From Mycobacterium sp. 3519A (lineage in GTDB: Bacteria > Actinomycetota > Actinomycetes > Mycobacteriales > Mycobacteriaceae): 64,000 bases of DNA. Below, piece after piece: positions 29,029-38,050 of the stretch. The notes under the pieces were generated by a model that saw nothing but the letters and a program-made list of their open reading frames with translations, made no database searches and had not been told where the DNA came from. The first letter of the stretch is position 1, and every line of letters begins with the position of its first letter. A program made the translations under genes and the position numbers. The stretch lies in assembly GCF_900240945.1 (NCBI RefSeq), contig NZ_OESG01000012.1, forward strand, positions 310,001-374,000, in the 5' to 3' direction.

Positions 29029-30075
29029 ATGTCTCACAAGCAATTCCGCGTCGGTTTCGTGGCGGTGCTACTCACCGTCGCAAGCGTGCTCGCGGCATGC
29101 TCGTCGCCGAAGGGGCCGGACGCCCCGCTGAGCAGTTCAGGCGGCTCACCCGCGGCCAGCCACCCCGAGTGGAGCCAGTACACGTTCACCATCGGCGACA
29201 ACGGCGGCGACGGCAGCGAGGAGTTGGCGAAGGTGACGGGCGCATTCGACGATGCGCCGTACAAGGTCAAGTTCGCGCGCTTCGACTACGGACCCCCGTT
29301 GGTGCAGGCCGCCGCCACCGGCGACATCGACCTCGGCTACGTGGGCACCGTGCCGCCGATCACCGGCGCCGCCAAGCAGTTCGGCTTCAAGATCGTCGCC
29401 ACCCAGCACGGCTCCGATGCCACGAAGGCCGCCGAGAACATCATCGTGCCGAAGGACTCGCCGATCCAGTCGCTCGCCGACCTGAGGGGTAAGAAGATCG
29501 CCCTCCCGCAGGGCAGTTCGGCCCACGGCCTGGCGCTGCTGGCGCTCAAGAGCGTCGGTCTGACGCCGAAGGACGTGCAACTGGTGTACCTCAGCCCGGC
29601 GGCGGGCGCGACGGCGTTCAACACCGGAAAGGTCGACGCCTGGTCGATCTGGAATCCGCCGTCGGCGATCGCGGTGAAGGATGGTGCCCGCATCCTGGCC
29701 AAGGGGCTCCCGCCGATCGACCAGGTCAACAACTACTACGTGGCCAACGACAAGTCGCTCGGCGATCCCACCAAACGGGCTGCCCTTGCCGATGTGTTGA
29801 CGCGTATCGCGCGGATCTTCAACTGGGCTCAGTTGCATCCCGACGAGTACGCCAAGGCGATCGCGAAGGAGACGGGTATCTCCAGGGAGGATGCACGCAC
29901 GACGGTCGACGCCTATCAGTTCAAGGTCACGCAGGTGCTGCCGGAGGACGTCAAGGCCGAACAGGATCTCAGCGACGCCTTCTTCGAGGCCGGTGAGATC
30001 ACCAAGAAGGTCGATGTCGCCGAGATCACCGACAACCTGCTGCCTGACGGCTTCGACAGCACCAAGCTGGCATGA
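29029..30075 (+). CDS. ABC transporter substrate-binding lipoprotein (SsuA/TauA type)
   Basis: A 348-residue protein. The ATG at 29029 has AGGAG 6 bases upstream. A signal peptide ends in the lipobox VLAACSSPKG, so the mature Cys is lipidated and membrane-anchored. The mature part is an NMT1/THI5-like periplasmic-binding fold: FARFDYGPPLVQAAATGDIDLGYVG, LADLRGKKIALPQGSSAHGL and FNTGKVDAWSIWNPPSAIAV. This subfamily binds sulfonates, sulfates or related small anions. Its stop overlaps the flavin monooxygenase start by 4 bases, tying the captured substrate to oxidative breakdown. Confidence 0.92.
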   Translation: MSHKQFRVGFVAVLLTVASVLAACSSPKGPDAPLSSSGGSPAASHPEWSQYTFTIGDNGGDGSEELAKVTGAFDDAPYKVKFARFDYGPPLVQAAATGDIDLGYVGTVPPITGAAKQFGFKIVATQHGSDATKAAENIIVPKDSPIQSLADLRGKKIALPQGSSAHGLALLALKSVGLTPKDVQLVYLSPAAGATAFNTGKVDAWSIWNPPSAIAVKDGARILAKGLPPIDQVNNYYVANDKSLGDPTKRAALADVLTRIARIFNWAQLHPDEYAKAIAKETGISREDARTTVDAYQFKVTQVLPEDVKAEQDLSDAFFEAGEITKKVDVAEITDNLLPDGFDSTKLA

Positions 30076-31403
30076 GCGGCCATCGGGAACTCCACCTCAA
30101 CGCCTTCTTGATGGAGGCGGGGCACCATGAGGCGGCGTGGCGGCTGCCTCAGAGCAATCCGCGCGCGGACTTCGACCTGGCGCATTGGATCGCGCTGGCG
30201 CAACTGGCGGAGAGCGCGAAGTTCGACTCGTTGTTCCTCGCCGACGGTCCGGCGCTGACGGGCAGCGGGGCGTTCCGCCCGCCCGGCCAGCTCGAGCCGC
30301 TGACCCTGCTGACCGCGCTGTCGCAGCACACCAGCAGGATCGGGTTGATCGCGACCGTGTCGTCGACGTACAACGAGCCGTACAACCTGGCGCGGCGGCT
30401 GGCGTCGGTCGACCACGTCAGCGGTGGCCGGGCCGGGTGGAACATCGTCACCTCGGCCACCCCGCAGGAGGCCGCGAACTTCGGCCTCGACGACCGCCTC
30501 GACCATGCGGAGCGGTACGCGAGGGCCGACGAGTTCCTGACCGTCGCAAAAGCGTTGTGGGACAGCTGGGAACACGAAGCAGTCCAAGGCGACAAGGCGT
30601 CGGGCCGGTACGCCGACGTGGCCCGCCTGCACACGATCGCCCATCGTGGCGACTATTTCAAGGTCGCGGGCCCGCTGAACGTCGAACGTCCGCCGCAGGG
30701 GCATCCGCTGTTGGTGCAGGCCGGATCCTCGGAGGACGGCAAGGGGTTCGCCGCCCGCCATGCGGAGGCCATCTTCACCGCCCACCAGACCTACGAGCGG
30801 GCCGCCGACTTCTACGCCGACATCAAGGCGCGCACCAAGGCGGCGGGCCGCGATCCCGACGGCGTGCTGGTGCTCCCCGGCATCGTGCCGATCATCGGAT
30901 CGACCGAACACGAGGCTCTGGAACTGGCCAGGGAACTCGACGAGCTTCGGGTGCCGGAGTACGGGCTGTGGCAGTTGTCGAACATCCTGGAAGTCGACGC
31001 GTCGGCGCTCGAGCTCGACAAGCCGCTGCCTGCAACGGTTTTGGCGCGCCCGAAGCTGGAAGGTGCGCAGAGTCGCGCCGACCTCATCGTCGAACTGGCG
31101 CAGCGTGAAGGTCTCACCGTCCGCGAGATCCTGTCGCGGCTCGGCAGCGGACGGGGCCACTTCACGTTCGTCGGCACGCCGGACCAGGTCGTAGACACGA
31201 TCGTCGCGTGGTTCGAAGGGGGAGCGGCCGACGGGTTCAACATCATGGCCGCGGCGCTGCCGTCGGGGCTGGAGACGTTCATCGACCAGGTGCTGCCGAT
31301 CCTGCGACGCAAGGGGCTGTTCCGCGAGGGGTACACCGGCACTACGCTGCGCGAGCACTACGGACTGCCGGTGCCGGACAACCAGTTCCACGGCCATGAG
31401 TAG
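30072..31403 (+). CDS. Flavin-dependent monooxygenase, NtaA/SnaA/DszA family
   Basis: A 443-residue class II flavin monooxygenase (luciferase-like TIM barrel). Markers are RELHLNAFLMEAGHHEAAWR, ALAQLAESAKFDSLFLADG, TYNEPYNLARRLASVDHVSGGRAGWNIVTS and HRGDYFKVAGPLNVERPPQG, typical of the NtaA/SnaA/DszA group. Such enzymes use reduced FMN and O2 to oxidise sulfones, sulfonates or aminopolycarboxylates. No flavin reductase gene is in the operon, so reduced flavin must come from elsewhere or from the downstream FAD/ferredoxin pair. Overlaps at both ends (4 and 8 bases) show translational coupling. Confidence 0.9.
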   Translation: MSGHRELHLNAFLMEAGHHEAAWRLPQSNPRADFDLAHWIALAQLAESAKFDSLFLADGPALTGSGAFRPPGQLEPLTLLTALSQHTSRIGLIATVSSTYNEPYNLARRLASVDHVSGGRAGWNIVTSATPQEAANFGLDDRLDHAERYARADEFLTVAKALWDSWEHEAVQGDKASGRYADVARLHTIAHRGDYFKVAGPLNVERPPQGHPLLVQAGSSEDGKGFAARHAEAIFTAHQTYERAADFYADIKARTKAAGRDPDGVLVLPGIVPIIGSTEHEALELARELDELRVPEYGLWQLSNILEVDASALELDKPLPATVLARPKLEGAQSRADLIVELAQREGLTVREILSRLGSGRGHFTFVGTPDQVVDTIVAWFEGGAADGFNIMAAALPSGLETFIDQVLPILRRKGLFREGYTGTTLREHYGLPVPDNQFHGHE

Positions 31404-32967
31404 CGCAGCGTCGCTCTCGACGGACGTCCTGGTGATCGGGGGCGGGCCTGCGGGCACCTGGGCGGCGATCAAAGCCGCGCAAGCCGGAGTCGACGTGATC
31501 CTGGCGGACAAGGGCTACACCGGCACCAGCGGCGCGACGGCTTCGGTGGGCACCGGGGTCTGGTACGTCGACGATGTCCCCGAGCTTCGGGAGGCTGCGA
31601 TGGCCAGCCGGGAGGCCCTCGGCGGGCACCTCGCCGACCGCGAGTGGATGACGCGGGTGCTCGACGAGACTCACAGCAGGATGGACGAACTCGCCGAGGT
31701 TCAGCGCTACCCGTTTCCGGTCGACGACGCGGGCCGCTCCCTTCGTGACGACCTGCAGGGCCCGGAATACATGCGCAGGCAACGGCTTCGGGTGCAGCGG
31801 CTCGGCGTGCGCATCTTCGACCACACCCCGGCGCTGGAGTTGCTCGCCGACGACGAAGGCGTGGTCAGCGGAGCGATGGTGCTCGATCGCGCGACAGGGC
31901 AGACGATGCGCATCGAGGCGTCGGCCGTCGTGCTCGCTGCGGGCGGGTGTGCGTTCCAGTCCAAAACACTCGGGTGCGACGTCAACACCGGAGACGGTGC
32001 GCTGATGGCGGTGGAGGCGGGCGCGGTGCTGTCGGGGATGGAGTTCTCCAACGCATACGCGATCGCGGTCAAGGGCACCTCGCTGACGAAGACCGCCTAC
32101 TACTCTTGGGCGACGTTCTACCGCGCCGACCGGTCGGTGCTCGACGGCGCGGGCAGCACCAAGGGCAGGTCCGTGATCGCCAAAACGCTGCTGTCCGAGC
32201 CGGTTTTCGCCAGGATCGACCGCGCCACCGAGGACGAGCAGCGCGCGATGCGCAAGGGCCAGCCCAACTTCTTCCTGGTGTTCGACCGGCTCGGCATCGA
32301 CCCGTTCACCGACTTCTTCGAGATCACCCTGTTGGCCGAGGGCACGGTCCGCGGCACCGGAGGTGTGCGGGTGGCCGACTTCGACTGCTCCACCGACGTG
32401 CCAGGGCTGTATGCCGCCGGCGACACCGCAACGCGGGAATTGATCTGCGGGGGATTCACCGGGGGCGGCAGCCACAACGCGGCATGGGCGGCGTCCTCGG
32501 GCAGCTGGGCCGGGCAGGGCGCGGCGGCGTTCGCGGCGCGGCGGGGGAGGCGGGGCGCCGGCTCGCGTCCCGTCGGTGGTGCGGGGATACGTCCCAGTGG
32601 CGCAGCGGATCTGAGTTACCGCGAGATCGTCACCGAGGTGCAGCGCCAGGTGCTGCCGTACGCCCTCAACTATCTGCGGCACGGCGATCGGCTCACGCCC
32701 GCATTGAAGTCGTTGCACGACACGTGGTCTGAGGTACGGGCCGGCCTCGGTGGGCGCGGCGAGGAGCTGTTCCGGGCCCGCGAGGCAGCCGCGATGCTCG
32801 CCCACGGCCGGTGGATGTACCACGCGGCGTTGAGCCGTGCGGAGAGCCGTGGCATGCACAAGCGCCTTGACTATCCGACGTCAAATCCAGCGCAGGGGCA
32901 TCGACTGCTCACCGGCGGTCTCGACGACGTCTGGACCCGGCCCGAATCCGTCAGGGCCGCCGCATGA
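31396..32967 (+). CDS. FAD-dependent oxidoreductase (fumarate reductase/AprA-like flavoprotein)
   Basis: A 523-residue flavoprotein. The FAD dinucleotide fold is DVLVIGGGPAGTWAAIKAAQAG, the substrate region KGYTGTSGATASVGTG, and the second FAD block VPGLYAAGDTATRELICGGFTGGG. The organisation is that of the succinate dehydrogenase/fumarate reductase/APS reductase alpha-subunit superfamily. The next gene encodes a two-cluster ferredoxin like an AprB beta subunit, so the pair probably forms an AprBA-like complex. A low-complexity Gly/Arg/Ala stretch (ARRGRRGAGSRPVGGAG) interrupts the C-terminal third. Role in sulfur metabolism is inferred from the operon, not shown. Confidence 0.87.
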   Translation: MSSAASLSTDVLVIGGGPAGTWAAIKAAQAGVDVILADKGYTGTSGATASVGTGVWYVDDVPELREAAMASREALGGHLADREWMTRVLDETHSRMDELAEVQRYPFPVDDAGRSLRDDLQGPEYMRRQRLRVQRLGVRIFDHTPALELLADDEGVVSGAMVLDRATGQTMRIEASAVVLAAGGCAFQSKTLGCDVNTGDGALMAVEAGAVLSGMEFSNAYAIAVKGTSLTKTAYYSWATFYRADRSVLDGAGSTKGRSVIAKTLLSEPVFARIDRATEDEQRAMRKGQPNFFLVFDRLGIDPFTDFFEITLLAEGTVRGTGGVRVADFDCSTDVPGLYAAGDTATRELICGGFTGGGSHNAAWAASSGSWAGQGAAAFAARRGRRGAGSRPVGGAGIRPSGAADLSYREIVTEVQRQVLPYALNYLRHGDRLTPALKSLHDTWSEVRAGLGGRGEELFRAREAAAMLAHGRWMYHAALSRAESRGMHKRLDYPTSNPAQGHRLLTGGLDDVWTRPESVRAAA

Positions 32968-33296
32968 TCGAGGTCGTTGCCGCCGAGCGGTGCATTGCCT
33001 GCGACCGGTGTATCGACGTGTGCCCGACGCGGGTGTTCGACCGCGGTGCCGGCGGCATCCCGGTGCTGGCGCGCCACGACAGTTGCCAGACATGCTTTCA
33101 GTGCGAGGCGTATTGCCCGACCGACGCGTTGTTCGTCTCGCCGTTGGCGACCAGAGCGCCTGCCGGTTCACCGTTCCGTGACGCCGCGGGCCTCGCCGCG
33201 TCGGGGTTGCTCGGAGGCTACCGCCGCGAACTCGGCTGGGGCAGCGGACGCGCGATCGGCGCCAGGACGGCCGTCGGCCCGGTGTATCCGGACTGA
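32964..33296 (+). CDS. Two-[4Fe-4S] ferredoxin subunit
   Basis: A 110-residue ferredoxin with two complete cluster motifs, CIACDRCIDVCP (residues about 10-21) and CQTCFQCEAYCP (about 41-52). A C-terminal tail of about 50 residues follows (ATRAPAGSPFRDAAG, RRELGWGSGRAIGAR), longer than in a simple ferredoxin and reminiscent of a docking tail. The ATG overlaps the stop of the flavoprotein gene. It most likely passes electrons to or from that flavoprotein. Confidence 0.92.
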   Translation: MIEVVAAERCIACDRCIDVCPTRVFDRGAGGIPVLARHDSCQTCFQCEAYCPTDALFVSPLATRAPAGSPFRDAAGLAASGLLGGYRRELGWGSGRAIGARTAVGPVYPD

Positions 33297-33376
33297 GCGG
33301 CCACGCGCGCCCGTTGACTCTGCGTCCACGGCGCAAAAATACGAGAACCACACGCCCTCAGCACAGAATCAACGCC

Positions 33377-34258
33377 CTAGGCCGCTCGCGCGCCGAAGTA
33401 GTGGCCCTCCTCGAGATCCGCCAACAGCCCTTGGCGCGTGGGCTGCCACCCCAACAATGCGCGGGTGCGGTCGTCGGACGCCGGCACGTCGAGCGAGAAG
33501 AAGGCGCCCAACCAACCGAAATGCTCCGGTGCGACGGAGGTGACGGGCAGACCTAGATGACGCCCGATCACGCCCGCGATGTCGCGCGTCGGGATTGCCT
33601 TGTCGCCGATCGCGTGTAGCCGCGCGCCCGACGGCGCAGACTCGAGCGCCAACCGGTACATCCTGGCGGCGTCGAACCGGTGCACGGCCGGCCACCTGTT
33701 CGACCCGTCGCCGGGGAATCCGGAAACACCTGTCTCCCTGGCAATTTCGATCAGCCGCGGGACGAATCCGTGGTCACCCTCACCGTGCACTGACGGCGGC
33801 AACCGCAGCACCGAAACGCGCACGCCGCTGTCCACGAATTTCAGCGCCGCCTGCTCGGAGAACCGCGGTGAGTGGGGCGACGCGGCGTCGTCCTCGGTCA
33901 CGTCGCGGCCCAGGGAGAAGCCGGCCAACCCTGAGGTCACGACGAACGGTCGTTCTGATCCGGCGAGCACGCCACCGATGGCGTCGATGGCCACACGGTC
34001 AGCCTCGGCCGCTCTGGCGAACTCCGCGAAGTCGTGCGTGAACGCCAGGTGGATCACCGCGTCGGCGATTTCGGCGCCCGCGCGCAGGCTTTCGAGATCT
34101 GCGATATCCCCTCGGTGTGCCTGCGCGCCCGCCCTCTCGATGGCCTGCGCGGAGGATTCGGACCGCGCCAGGCCAACGACGTGATGCCCAGCGCCGATCA
34201 GTTCGGCAACGACGGCCGATCCGACGAATCCGGACGCGCCCGTGACGAACACTCGCAT
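33377..34258 (-). CDS. NAD(P)-dependent epimerase/SDR family protein
   Basis: A 293-residue extended short-chain dehydrogenase. The Rossmann motif is MRVFVTGASGFVGSAVVAEL, followed by the acidic D in AHRGDIADLES. The catalytic region is not the usual YxxxK but FSEQAALKFVDSGVRVSVLRLPPSVHG, where the Tyr seems to be Glu/Gln, as in atypical SDRs. These can act as binding proteins or on small carbonyls. It is divergent from a TetR gene, and the spacer carries palindromes, so TetR repression is likely. Confidence 0.85.
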   Translation of the reverse strand: MRVFVTGASGFVGSAVVAELIGAGHHVVGLARSESSAQAIERAGAQAHRGDIADLESLRAGAEIADAVIHLAFTHDFAEFARAAEADRVAIDAIGGVLAGSERPFVVTSGLAGFSLGRDVTEDDAASPHSPRFSEQAALKFVDSGVRVSVLRLPPSVHGEGDHGFVPRLIEIARETGVSGFPGDGSNRWPAVHRFDAARMYRLALESAPSGARLHAIGDKAIPTRDIAGVIGRHLGLPVTSVAPEHFGWLGAFFSLDVPASDDRTRALLGWQPTRQGLLADLEEGHYFGARAA

Positions 34259-34283
34259 TGAAACCTCCCGTTGATATCAGTTG

Positions 34284-34320
34284 CTGTCATCACAGTAACG
34301 CTGATGACAGCCGCTGTCAT
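34284..34320. promoter_or_regulatory. TetR-type operators between SDR and tetR genes
   Basis: ATGACAG-CCG-CTGTCAT (34304-34320) is a perfect inverted repeat with 7-base arms. A second related element, CTGTCATCACAG (34284-34295), repeats the CTGTCAT half-site 20 bases upstream. The pair lies in the 79-base divergent spacer, suited to control both genes. Confidence 0.75.
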
Positions 34321-34337
34321 TCCCCTAGGATCAATGC

Positions 34338-34913
34338 GTGAGCCGGTGGCAGCCCAATGCGCGCGGCCGCCTGGAACAGGCGGCGCTGGAGCTCTATGCC
34401 GAGCGGGGGTTCGACGAGACGACCGTCGCCGAGATCGCCGAGCGGGCGGGCCTGACCGAGCGGACCTTCTTCCGGCACTTCACCGACAAACGCGAAGTGC
34501 TGTTCGGGGGTCAGGATGCGCTGGTCGAACTGATCAACGCGGCCATCGCGCAGGCGCCGGAATCCGCGTCGCCGATCGACGCGGCGGGTGACGCCTTGCG
34601 GGCTGCCGGCGCAATGCTCGAGGACCGCCGAGAACAAGCTCGCAGGCGCCAGGCCGTCATCGACGCCAACCCCGGCCTGCAGGAGCGCGAGCTGATCAAG
34701 CTGGCATCGCTCGCCGAGGCGATCGCCGCGGCACTGCGGCGCCGCGGTCTCGCCGAGTCCGCCGCCGCGCTCACCGCCGAGACGGCGATCGCCGTGTTCA
34801 AGGTCGCCTACAACAAGTGGCTGACCGCAGGGAAACGCAGAGATCTGCCCCGCCTCGTCGGTGACTCACTCGACGAGTTGAAGGCACTGACCGGTCAAGC
34901 CCCGCGGGCGTAG
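34338..34913 (+). CDS. TetR family transcriptional regulator
   Basis: A 191-residue regulator with a GTG start. The HTH is RLEQAALELYAERGFDETTVAEIAERAGLTERTFFRHFTDKREVLF, and the ligand domain is helical (AGAMLEDRREQARRRQAVID, FKVAYNKWLTAGK). It resembles mycobacterial TetR proteins of the mycofactocin-associated type in the N-terminus, but no such genes are nearby. The palindromes 18 bases upstream and the divergent SDR suggest auto- and cross-repression. The 3' end overlaps the convergent amidotransferase gene by 19 bases. Confidence 0.9.
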   Translation: MSRWQPNARGRLEQAALELYAERGFDETTVAEIAERAGLTERTFFRHFTDKREVLFGGQDALVELINAAIAQAPESASPIDAAGDALRAAGAMLEDRREQARRRQAVIDANPGLQERELIKLASLAEAIAAALRRRGLAESAAALTAETAIAVFKVAYNKWLTAGKRRDLPRLVGDSLDELKALTGQAPRA

Positions 34914-35641
34914 CGCTGCGCGAAGCTGCGCAGGATCGCAGGCGGATGCTCGACGCTGTGCTGCAACGCATCCGACTTCAACGACTCCGCCGTCTCCGGC
35001 GCGAAGTAGCCGTAGTCCTTGTAGACATCGATGCGGGTGCATATGCCGTCGGCGTCGAGTTCGGGGTGGAACTGCGTCGCGTACACGTTGGCGCCAGCGC
35101 GGAACGCCTGGAAAGGACAGTCCGCGGAGTACGCAAGGCGGACAAGCTGCGACGGCAGTGCGCTGACGCCTTCCTTGTGTCCGCCGTAGGCGTCGAACAC
35201 CTCCGGCATGTCGACGAACAACGGATCTCGGCGGCCCTCGTCGGTCAGGGTGATGGTCATGGCGCCGACGGGTTCCGGATACGTGCGGTCGACGGACGCA
35301 CCGACGACGGAACCGAGCGTGCCGACGCCGTAACAGCAGCCGAGGAACGGGAAATCGGCGTCGACGATCCGCGCGATCAGCGGCAGCAGTTCCGCTTCGA
35401 CTCGTTGCTGCGTCGGCGATTTCGACTCCGCGGGGTCACTGACGTTGTACGGCCCGCCGCCGAGGATGATGCCCGACCAGTCGGCGAGGTCGATCTCGCC
35501 CAGCGACTGGTGTGTGAGCCGGATGCGGTGCATCCCGTCGGCATCCAGCCCTGCGAAGCGCATCATCGCCCCGTACTCGTCGTCGGCCGCGGCGTCCTCG
35601 GCCCGTATCGAGAGCAGCAGAAACGGGGTAGCTGTCGCCAT
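34895..35641 (-). CDS. Class I glutamine amidotransferase-like protein (GMP synthase-like)
   Basis: A 248-residue class I GATase domain. The nucleophile Cys is in FPFLGCCYGVGTLGSVVG and the His-x-Glu dyad in ANVYATQFHPELDADG; the oxyanion Gly motif is IILGGGPYNVSD. It has no synthetase partner domain, so it is a stand-alone hydrolase. Such proteins are annotated as glutamine amidotransferases, and some hydrolyse gamma-glutamyl compounds. Cytoplasmic, no signal peptide. Substrate unknown. Confidence 0.88.
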   Translation of the reverse strand: MATATPFLLLSIRAEDAAADDEYGAMMRFAGLDADGMHRIRLTHQSLGEIDLADWSGIILGGGPYNVSDPAESKSPTQQRVEAELLPLIARIVDADFPFLGCCYGVGTLGSVVGASVDRTYPEPVGAMTITLTDEGRRDPLFVDMPEVFDAYGGHKEGVSALPSQLVRLAYSADCPFQAFRAGANVYATQFHPELDADGICTRIDVYKDYGYFAPETAESLKSDALQHSVEHPPAILRSFAQRYARGA

Positions 35642-35703
35642 GATGGGCTCAATCTAACGGCTGACGGAGGTGTCGACCGTGCTGTCGGGGGTAACTCCAC
35701 GTC

Positions 35704-36927
35704 ATGTCGCAGGACACCGAGATCACTGTCAACGATCCGCGCACCGGGGAACTGGTCACCCGAATGCCGATCGCCGATGCCGCGGCATGCGACGCGGCGG
35801 TGGCCGAGGCCCGCGCAACCTGCGCCGAATGGGCCGCTACGCCACCGGCCGAGCGGGCGGCGGCGATCAGCGCCGCAGCCGAGGTGCGGAGCGCTGCCGA
35901 TGAACTCGCCGAACTCAACGAGCGCGAGACCGGCAAGCTGCGTGACGATTCGCTTGGCGGCGTCAACGCCGGTGCCGCCACGCTGGTGCAGTACGCCGAA
36001 CTCGGCCCGCTTCACGGCGGTCGTAGTCTGCAAGCCAGTTGGGCCGCAACAGATTTGATGATTCCGCAGCCGCGTGGCGTGGTTGCCGTACTGACGCCCT
36101 GGAACGATCCGGTCGCCGTAGCCGCCGGACTGCTCGGCGCCGCACTGGTCACTGGAAACACAGTGGTGCACAAGCCAAGTGAACGGTGTCCGGGCACCGG
36201 GCGGCGCTTCGCCGAATTGCTGGCCGCGGCAGATCGCGTCGATGTGGTCGCTCACGTCGGCAGCAGTGTCACGGGCCGCGCCATCGCCAGGGCGTGTGCG
36301 GAGCGGGAGCCAAGGCGCTGTTGGAGAACGGCGGCAATGACCCGTTGATCGTCGACAGCGGCGTCGATCCGCGATGGGCCGCCGAGCAGGCGGCGCAGGG
36401 TGCGTTCGCCAACGCCGGCCAGATCTGCGTCTCGGTTGAGCGGATGTATGTCGTCGAGGCGGCGGCCGAAGCGTTCATCGATGCGTTGGTCGACCAAGCT
36501 CGACAGTGGGCCGAACGGATCGGCCCACTCGTCGACGAGCGGCAGCGCGAGGTGGTGCATCGGCACGTCACCGACGCGGTGAGGAGTGGAGCCAGGGCCT
36601 TGGTCGGCGGTGAACCCCGCGCGCGAAGAGACATTCGGTCCCGTCGCTCCTGTGCGCGTGGTTCCGGATTTCGATACCGCATTGACCGAAGCCGCCGACG
36701 ACGAATACGGACTCGCGGCGACCGTGCTGACATCGGACATGGCGCGCGCCCAACAAGCCTGGCGCAGCCTCCCGGTCGGCACGGTGAAGATCAACGCGGT
36801 GTTCGGGGGAGCGCCCGGCGGCGCATCCGAACCGCGCGGCGCCAGCGGTAGCGGATTCGGGTTCGGCCCGGAACTGCTCGACGAGATGACGGCGATGAAG
36901 GTGGTGCATTGGTCCTCGCCCGGCTGA
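35704..36927 (+). pseudogene. Aldehyde dehydrogenase pseudogene (two frameshifts and internal losses)
   Basis: Three pieces of one aldehyde dehydrogenase lie in order. Piece 1 (35704 to about 36300) holds the N-terminus and AVLTPWNDPVAVAAGLLGAAL and GNTVVHKPSE. Piece 2 (about 36300 to 36605, other frame) holds ALLENGGNDPLIV and the catalytic-Cys region GAFANAGQICVSVERMYV. Piece 3 (about 36605 to 36927, first frame again) holds REETFGPVAPVRVV and ends MTAMKVVHWSSPG. Against a normal enzyme (450-500 residues), coding length is about 408. Stretches seem missing after FAELLAAA and before REETFGP. Two frameshifts plus deletions make real decay more likely than sequencing error. The intact enzyme would oxidise an aldehyde with NAD(P). 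Confidence 0.85.
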
Positions 36928-37190
36928 CGCATCGTCGGCAGCAAATATCTGCATCAAGGTCCGCTGGCTGAAACGCGCATCGACCTGCTGAGGCCTGAGC
37001 CTTATCGACGACTTAGTTAATTCTGCGTCACGCTTCTACCTGCACCGAAGACGGCCGACCAAGACTTTTCTGAAAGTTTTCTGTTGATCATGGCAGTGAC
37101 TGGGTATTCGCGGAGGCACAAGTGCTGACGAGATCCTCGGCATTGGCAAACAGCCGTGGCCGGGAGCGACATGGAACAGGAGACGCAGTC

Positions 37191-38003
37191 ATGAGCGGCA
37201 AGGGACTGAGCCCCGAGGAGCTGCAGGCCGAGATCGGCATCGCACTTCCCGCCAAGGAGGTCGTATCGATCATCGACGTCAACGCCGATATCAACGTCGG
37301 AATTGATGCCGCCTCGCCGATCGACCTGTCTGCGGCGGCCAACCTCAACGTCGCCGCGCCGATCCAGGCAGCAGCGGGCGCCAATGTGCTGACGTACGGA
37401 TCCGACGCCAGTTCGACCGCAACGCATTCAACCGACGGCGGTGTGATGATCAACCAAGGCATGGCAGACGTGTCTGCGACCGCGACCTCGCTGCAGGACA
37501 GCGGCATTGATCAGAGCGGCGACACCAGCACGGGCGGCACCGACACGGGCGGGACCGACACGGGCGGCACTGACACCGACACCGGCACGACTGTGGACAC
37601 CAGTACCGCCGGGCTGACAGAGGGCGCTCTGCTGAACGTCGACGTCAACGTCGACCTCAACGCCGACCTCGCCGCACCCATCGCAGGCGCCGTGGCGGCC
37701 AATGCCAACGTAGCCGCCCCGATCAACGCCGGCGTGGCGGCGAACATCGGCTCGATCGATTCCACGGCCAACGCGGTCACGATCCAAGACGCCGTCATCA
37801 ACCAGAGCATGTCGAACGTTCATGCCACCGCCTACTCCGATCAGACTTCCAGCATCGATCAGGGCAGCGGCGGCACGACAGGTGACACCGCGGGCGCTTC
37901 GACAGCCGGCGCCAGCTCGGATGATTCCTCGGGCGGCACGACAAGCGGTGACACCAGCGGCGGTACCAGCAGCAGCGGCACCAGCGGCAGCGGCGCCGAC
38001 TGA
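37191..38003 (+). CDS. Repetitive Asn/Asp/Ala- and Gly/Ser/Thr-rich protein, possible export substrate
   Basis: A 270-residue protein from the ATG at 37191 (AGGAG 8 bases upstream); a GTG at 37122 behind GGAGG would add 23 residues. After MSGKGLSPEELQAEIGIALP come two copies of a 75-residue unit: copy 1 (about residues 29-103) has DVNADINVGIDAASPIDLSA and INQGMADVSATATS; copy 2 (about 149-222) has VDVNVDLNADLAAPIAGAV and INQSMSNVHATAYS. A TGGTDTGGTDTGGTD linker separates them, and the tail is Gly/Ser/Thr-rich. There is no signal peptide. It is followed by a PqqD-M50-like membrane protein, so I infer a substrate or partner of that module. Confidence 0.78.
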   Translation: MSGKGLSPEELQAEIGIALPAKEVVSIIDVNADINVGIDAASPIDLSAAANLNVAAPIQAAAGANVLTYGSDASSTATHSTDGGVMINQGMADVSATATSLQDSGIDQSGDTSTGGTDTGGTDTGGTDTDTGTTVDTSTAGLTEGALLNVDVNVDLNADLAAPIAGAVAANANVAAPINAGVAANIGSIDSTANAVTIQDAVINQSMSNVHATAYSDQTSSIDQGSGGTTGDTAGASTAGASSDDSSGGTTSGDTSGGTSSSGTSGSGAD

Positions 38004-38050
38004 TCCCGGCCTGCGCCTGCTGAAGCCGCCGTCTGTTCAGGGAGCACAAG

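Noticed and set aside
29916..31511. 531-codon open frame antisense to the monooxygenase gene
   Set aside because: The + strand encodes a full flavin monooxygenase with overlaps to neighbours; the antisense frame has no domain.
37500..37590. Short tandem GGNACNGAC-type repeat considered as a CRISPR or VNTR
   Set aside because: It is the in-frame TGGTD linker of the repeat protein, too short and coding.
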